Position numbers and translations under genes: made by a program. Below the pieces are notes generated by a model, which saw only the letters and a list, made by a program, of their open reading frames with translations, was not told the DNA's origin and ran no database searches. Shown in pieces: positions 6,482-9,061 of a stretch of 9,061 nt of DNA; position 1 is the stretch's first letter, and each line of letters begins with the position of its first letter. The stretch is from an uncultured Ruminococcus sp. (GTDB lineage Bacteria; Bacillota; Clostridia; Oscillospirales; Acutalibacteraceae), in contig CACXGJ010000043.1 in NCBI GenBank assembly GCA_902767125.1, positions 1 through 9,061 on the forward strand, in the 5' to 3' direction.

Positions 6482-6504
6482 GGAATTAGGAGTGAGGAGT
6501 GAGG
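6477..6504 (+). repeat. Four-unit heptamer repeat (AGTGAGG type) overlapping the ftsK stop
   Basis: Four consecutive 7-base units are visible: AGTGAGG (6477-6483), AATTAGG (6484-6490), AGTGAGG (6491-6497) and AGTGAGG (6498-6504), followed by a broken AAT. The TGA stop of ftsK (6479-6481) lies inside the first unit. The array is non-coding beyond that point. Similar GAGTGAGGA-type strings occur, to my recollection, as dispersed intergenic repeats in some bacterial genomes, but I cannot verify that here. Confidence 0.7.
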
Positions 6505-6522
6505 AATATATTTCCTTGCTTC
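6496..6522 (+). terminator. Imperfect hairpin formed by the heptamer repeat and its downstream flank
   Basis: GGAGTGAGGAA (6496-6506) can pair with TTCCTTGCTTC (6512-6522) around a TATAT loop, giving eleven pairs of which three are G-U wobbles. Because no T-run follows (CGGAAAAAAGC comes next), termination in the plus direction is doubtful. It is the first structure after ftsK and may protect the 3' end. Confidence 0.35.
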
Positions 6523-6539
6523 CGGAAAAAAGCAGTTCA

Positions 6540-6559
6540 AAACAGATATTTTTCTGTTT
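6540..6559 (+). terminator. Short hairpin upstream of htpG
   Basis: AAACAGA (6540-6546) pairs with TCTGTTT (6553-6559) around a six-base TATTTT loop. The stem is weak and followed by GATAATATTATATT, an AT-rich but not T-only tail. It may be a weak ftsK terminator or part of the htpG control region. The CAGA...TCTG arms recall the inner part of the palindrome at 2458-2481. Confidence 0.3.
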
Positions 6560-6596
6560 GATAATATTATATTATAATTTACGGAGGTCTTTTTGA

Positions 6597-8405
6597 ATGA
6601 AAAGAGAAGGACAAATCAAAGTGGATTCGGAAAATCTTTTTCCGATAATCAAGAAGTGGCTCTATTCAGACAAGGATATTTTTGTCCGTGAGCTTGTCGC
6701 AAACGGCTGTGATGCAATAAAAAAATATCAGAGCCTTTGCATGATAGGTGAAGCGGAGGATAACGGAGTAAAACCGAGAATAGATGTCATCATTGATAAG
6801 GACAAGAAAACTCTGACATTTTCCGACAACGGTATCGGCATGACTGATGAAGAAGTCGAAAAGTACATTGCACAGATAGCTTTTTCGGGTGCACAGGAAT
6901 TTCTTGAAAAATACAAGGATAAAACAGATGCAGATACAGGCATTATAGGACATTTCGGTCTGGGATTCTATTCGGCTTATATGGTGGCAGATACCGTTGA
7001 GATAGAAACACTTTCATATAAAAAGGATGCAATGCCTGTACACTGGGAGAGTGACGGAAGCCATACCTATGAAATTTCCGATGGAACACGCACACAAAAG
7101 GGTACAAGTGTTATCCTGCATATATCGGAAGATGAAAAGGATTTTCTCGATGAATACAAGGTTCGTACAGTATTGAATAAATATTGCAAATTCATGCCGT
7201 ATGAGATATATATTTCAAAAGCAGAAGACAAGAAAGACGATAAAGAGGAAAAGTGCATAAATAACACAAATCCCCTGTGGCTCAAAGCTCCCAAGGACTG
7301 CACGACAGAGGAATACGAGGATTTTTACAAGGAAACCTTCGCTGACATGAATCTTCCGCTGTTCTGGATACATCTCAATGTTGACTATCCGTTCAGACTG
7401 AAGGGAATATTGTATTTCCCAAAGCAGACAGATAAATTGCAGGTAATGCCTGGAGAGATAAAATTATTCTCCAATCAGGTATATATTGCCGATAATATCA
7501 AGGAAGTAGTACCGGAATTTCTTATGCTTCTTAAAGGTGTAATAGACTGTCCCGACTTGCCGTTGAATGTATCAAGGTCATTTTTGCAGAATGATGGTGA
7601 AGTTGAGAAAATATCCAAGCATATCACCAAGAAAGTCGCTGATAAGCTGACATCCATATTCAAGAATGAAAGAAAGTCCTTTGAAAGCTATTGGGATGAT
7701 ATTTCTCCGTTTATCAAATTCGGCTGTATCAAGGATGAGAAATTCTATGACAGAGTAAAGGATATCATGCTTTACAAGAGCATAAACGGAGACTACAAGA
7801 CCTTCTCCGAACTCCCGAAGCAGGGCGATAAGGTCTATTATGTATCAAGCACAGATGAGCAGGCACAGTATATAAAGATGTTCAAGGATAACGGTCTTGA
7901 TGCCGTGATTTTGGAGCATAATATAGATACACATTTCGTTAGCTTTATGGAATATAAAGAATCGGGTACAAAGTTCATCAGAATAGATTCCGAAATAGGT
8001 GATGCACTCAAATCGGAAAACAGTGATGTCAAAGAAAATAATGATGAGATAATAAATATCTTTAAAAATGCACTTGGCATTGAGAAGCTTACAATAAATG
8101 CACAGGCACTCAAAACAGCCGATACACCTGCGATAATAACAATAAATGAGTATGAGAGAAGAATGAGCGATATCAGCAGGATCTACGGAAATATGTTCGG
8201 CTCGGCAGGAGCAGTTTCCGAAACCCTTATCATCAATACACAGAATGACATTATCAAAAAAATACCGTCCGTTGATGAGGAAAAACAGAAACTCCTTTGC
8301 AAGCATATATATGACCTTGCATTGATAAGCCAGCGTAAGCTCACGGCTGAAGAACTTGACAGCTTCATTTCGACAAGTGTACAGGTACTCGGTTTCATAG
8401 GTTAA
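6597..8405 (+). CDS. htpG: Hsp90-family molecular chaperone HtpG
   Basis: This cytosolic ATP-dependent dimeric chaperone remodels client proteins. It is 602 residues long, close to E. coli HtpG (624). The N-terminal GHKL ATPase motifs are intact: RELVANGCDAIKK (31-43; catalytic Glu32, Mg-binding Asn36, Asp39), DNGIGM (77-82), GHFGLGFYSAYMVAD (118-132) and GTSVILHI (169-176). The middle domain shows NPLWLK and EEYEDFYKE (about 224-248), PLFWIHLNVDYPFRLKGILYFP, and LPLNVSRSFLQND, which carries the conserved Arg that contacts ATP phosphate. The C-terminal dimerisation domain follows (about 490-602) and has no MEEVD tail, as expected in bacteria. The ATG at 6597 has GGAGG (6583-6587) nine bases upstream. 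No CIRCE-type inverted repeat is visible in the 115 bases upstream, so HrcA control is not supported. It is probably transcribed on its own, being separated from ftsK by repeats and hairpins. Confidence 0.96.
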   Translation: MKREGQIKVDSENLFPIIKKWLYSDKDIFVRELVANGCDAIKKYQSLCMIGEAEDNGVKPRIDVIIDKDKKTLTFSDNGIGMTDEEVEKYIAQIAFSGAQEFLEKYKDKTDADTGIIGHFGLGFYSAYMVADTVEIETLSYKKDAMPVHWESDGSHTYEISDGTRTQKGTSVILHISEDEKDFLDEYKVRTVLNKYCKFMPYEIYISKAEDKKDDKEEKCINNTNPLWLKAPKDCTTEEYEDFYKETFADMNLPLFWIHLNVDYPFRLKGILYFPKQTDKLQVMPGEIKLFSNQVYIADNIKEVVPEFLMLLKGVIDCPDLPLNVSRSFLQNDGEVEKISKHITKKVADKLTSIFKNERKSFESYWDDISPFIKFGCIKDEKFYDRVKDIMLYKSINGDYKTFSELPKQGDKVYYVSSTDEQAQYIKMFKDNGLDAVILEHNIDTHFVSFMEYKESGTKFIRIDSEIGDALKSENSDVKENNDEIINIFKNALGIEKLTINAQALKTADTPAIITINEYERRMSDISRIYGNMFGSAGAVSETLIINTQNDIIKKIPSVDEEKQKLLCKHIYDLALISQRKLTAEELDSFISTSVQVLGFIG

Positions 8406-8411
8406 AAAAAT

Positions 8412-8447
8412 AAGACTGTCACAGGGTAAAATTCCTGTGGCAGTCTT
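8412..8447. terminator. Bidirectional intrinsic terminator between htpG and the NAPRTase gene
   Basis: AAGACTGTCACAGG (8412-8425) pairs with CCTGTGGCAGTCTT (8434-8447), 14 pairs with one G-U, around an eight-base loop. Read on the minus strand the stem is followed by ATTTTTTT, a strong terminator for the NAPRTase gene ending at 8453. In the plus direction it is followed by TGTTATTAT, a fair tail for htpG. Its place between two converging genes fits shared use. Confidence 0.9.
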
Positions 8448-8452
8448 TGTTA

Positions 8453-9061
8453 TTATAAAGCTGAATTTTGTTTTAAGAGAGTCTGTTTTTCATTCCAGAG
8501 TCTTTCGGATAAGTCAACATAATATGTGTGAGGATTCTCGAATCTCTTTACTTCATCCCAAAGAGTGTCAAGCTGTTGCTGACAGCGTGCCTTGATGGTC
8601 TGAATATCAGGAAGCTCATAGCAGAGAGTACCTTTGTCGAATATCTGCTTGCGAATCTTTACAGCCTTGAAATTGGTAAGAGTTTTGCGTTTCCATGTAT
8701 GCTCGGGATCAAATATCGTGTAGGGCTTTGTATCGTCTATTGCTTCGTCAAAGAGAGTTATAACATCTGCAATTGCTTTTCCTGTGTCGTTGTCGTAAAG
8801 GCGGTAGAGATTTTTAAAGCATGGGTTGGTTATTTTAGCGACATTTTCGCTGATTTTGATTTTAGGTGTTTCAACACCGTCCTTGAGAATGGAAACTACT
8901 TTATATACACCGCCGAATACAGGCTCGGAGCTTGCGGTGATAAGTCTTTCGCCGACACCGAAGCTGTCTATTTTTGCACCCTGACGGAGCATATCGGCTA
9001 TAATATATTCATCAAGAGAATTGGATGCACATATCTGACAATCGGGGAAGCCTGCTTCATC
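8453..9061 (-). CDS. pncB: Nicotinate phosphoribosyltransferase, C-terminal part (partial)
   Basis: The minus-strand frame is open to the window edge and ends at the TAA whose complement is 8453-8455, giving the last 202 residues. An internal Met at 8992 is not the start, because the frame reads through it as DEAGFPDCQICASNSLDEYI (from the window edge), then IADMLRQGAKIDSFGVGERL. SNSLDE and GAKIDSFGVG are recognisable family blocks of the phosphoribosyl-binding barrel, followed by EPVFGGVYK. The last 80 residues (HTWKRKTLTNFKAVKI, then FDKGTLCYELPDI, then LWDEVKRFENPHTYYVDLSE) match the C-terminal domain of the long bacterial NAPRTase type (usually about 480 residues). The enzyme makes nicotinate mononucleotide from nicotinate and PRPP with ATP hydrolysis, in cytosolic NAD salvage. 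The catalytic His region and the start lie outside the window. It converges on htpG and shares its terminator. Confidence 0.93.
   Translation of the reverse strand, partial: DEAGFPDCQICASNSLDEYIIADMLRQGAKIDSFGVGERLITASSEPVFGGVYKVVSILKDGVETPKIKISENVAKITNPCFKNLYRLYDNDTGKAIADVITLFDEAIDDTKPYTIFDPEHTWKRKTLTNFKAVKIRKQIFDKGTLCYELPDIQTIKARCQQQLDTLWDEVKRFENPHTYYVDLSERLWNEKQTLLKQNSAL

Noticed and set aside
6573..6578. Perfect TATAAT as an htpG -10 box
   Set aside because: Transcription would begin at about the GGAGG (6583-6587) and destroy it, and no -35 lies at the right distance. The surrounding run is simply AT-rich.
7845..8306. A 153-codon minus-strand frame opposite the htpG C-terminal domain
   Set aside because: Antisense shadow of a clear conserved gene, with a composition typical of reversed codons and no domain.
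8453..8992. A complete 179-residue gene starting at the Met at 8992
   Set aside because: The frame continues upstream to the window edge with conserved NAPRTase residues (SNSLDEY), so the Met is internal and the gene is cut by the window.
1..9061. Defence system, CRISPR array, insertion sequence, prophage, tRNA or rRNA
   Set aside because: No spaced direct repeats, transposase or integrase motifs, tRNA-like cloverleaf or rRNA sequence were seen. All long frames belong to housekeeping families.

Overview
This 9.06 kb window looks like core chromosome of a low- to moderate-GC member of the Clostridia, most likely Ruminococcus or a relative in the Oscillospiraceae. The grounds are the frequent ATA (Ile) and AGA (Arg) codons, strong GGAGG-type ribosome binding sites, GTG and TTG starts, a compact SufC/SufB-type pair, and a TepA-like ClpP homologue close to an FtsK/SpoIIIE translocase. 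The genus is an inference from gene content and style, not from a marker gene.

Layout. Bases 1-1033 hold the 3' end of a SufC-like ABC ATPase and, one base later, a 305-residue SufB/SufD-family scaffold; together they look like a minimal two-gene Fe-S cluster assembly module. Bases 1034-1176 contain only a tiny, apparently frameshifted membrane-peptide frame and an AT-only hairpin. Bases 1177-1566 encode a 129-residue four-helix membrane protein of the 'putative ABC-transporter type IV' (CmpB-like) family. After a 133-base intergenic stretch with a 14-bp palindrome and a good promoter candidate comes a plus-strand run: tepA-like ClpP-fold protease (1700-2455), uppP undecaprenyl-diphosphatase (GTG start, 2505-3434) and ftsK/spoIIIE DNA translocase (TTG start at 3512, ending 6481). 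The two short gaps inside this run each hold a strong inverted repeat. A 115-base gap follows, with a four-unit heptamer repeat that overlaps the ftsK stop and two hairpins, and then htpG (6597-8405). Converging on htpG from the minus strand is the C-terminal part of a nicotinate phosphoribosyltransferase (8453-9061, running off the window). A shared terminator hairpin separates the two.

How the genes fit together. tepA, uppP and ftsK look like an envelope/cell-division group: a ClpP-fold protein linked to secretion, recycling of the peptidoglycan lipid carrier, and chromosome pumping at the septum. In Bacillus subtilis tepA also sits just upstream of spoIIIE, so the neighbourhood is partly conserved, with uppP in the gap here. 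The Fe-S module, HtpG chaperone and NAD salvage enzyme are independent housekeeping functions.

I did not find a convincing new defence, mobile or biosynthetic system. The observations most worth a second look are non-coding: the heptamer repeat that includes the ftsK stop codon, the perfect 24-bp palindrome between tepA and uppP, and the hairpin between uppP and ftsK whose T-run faces the minus strand.
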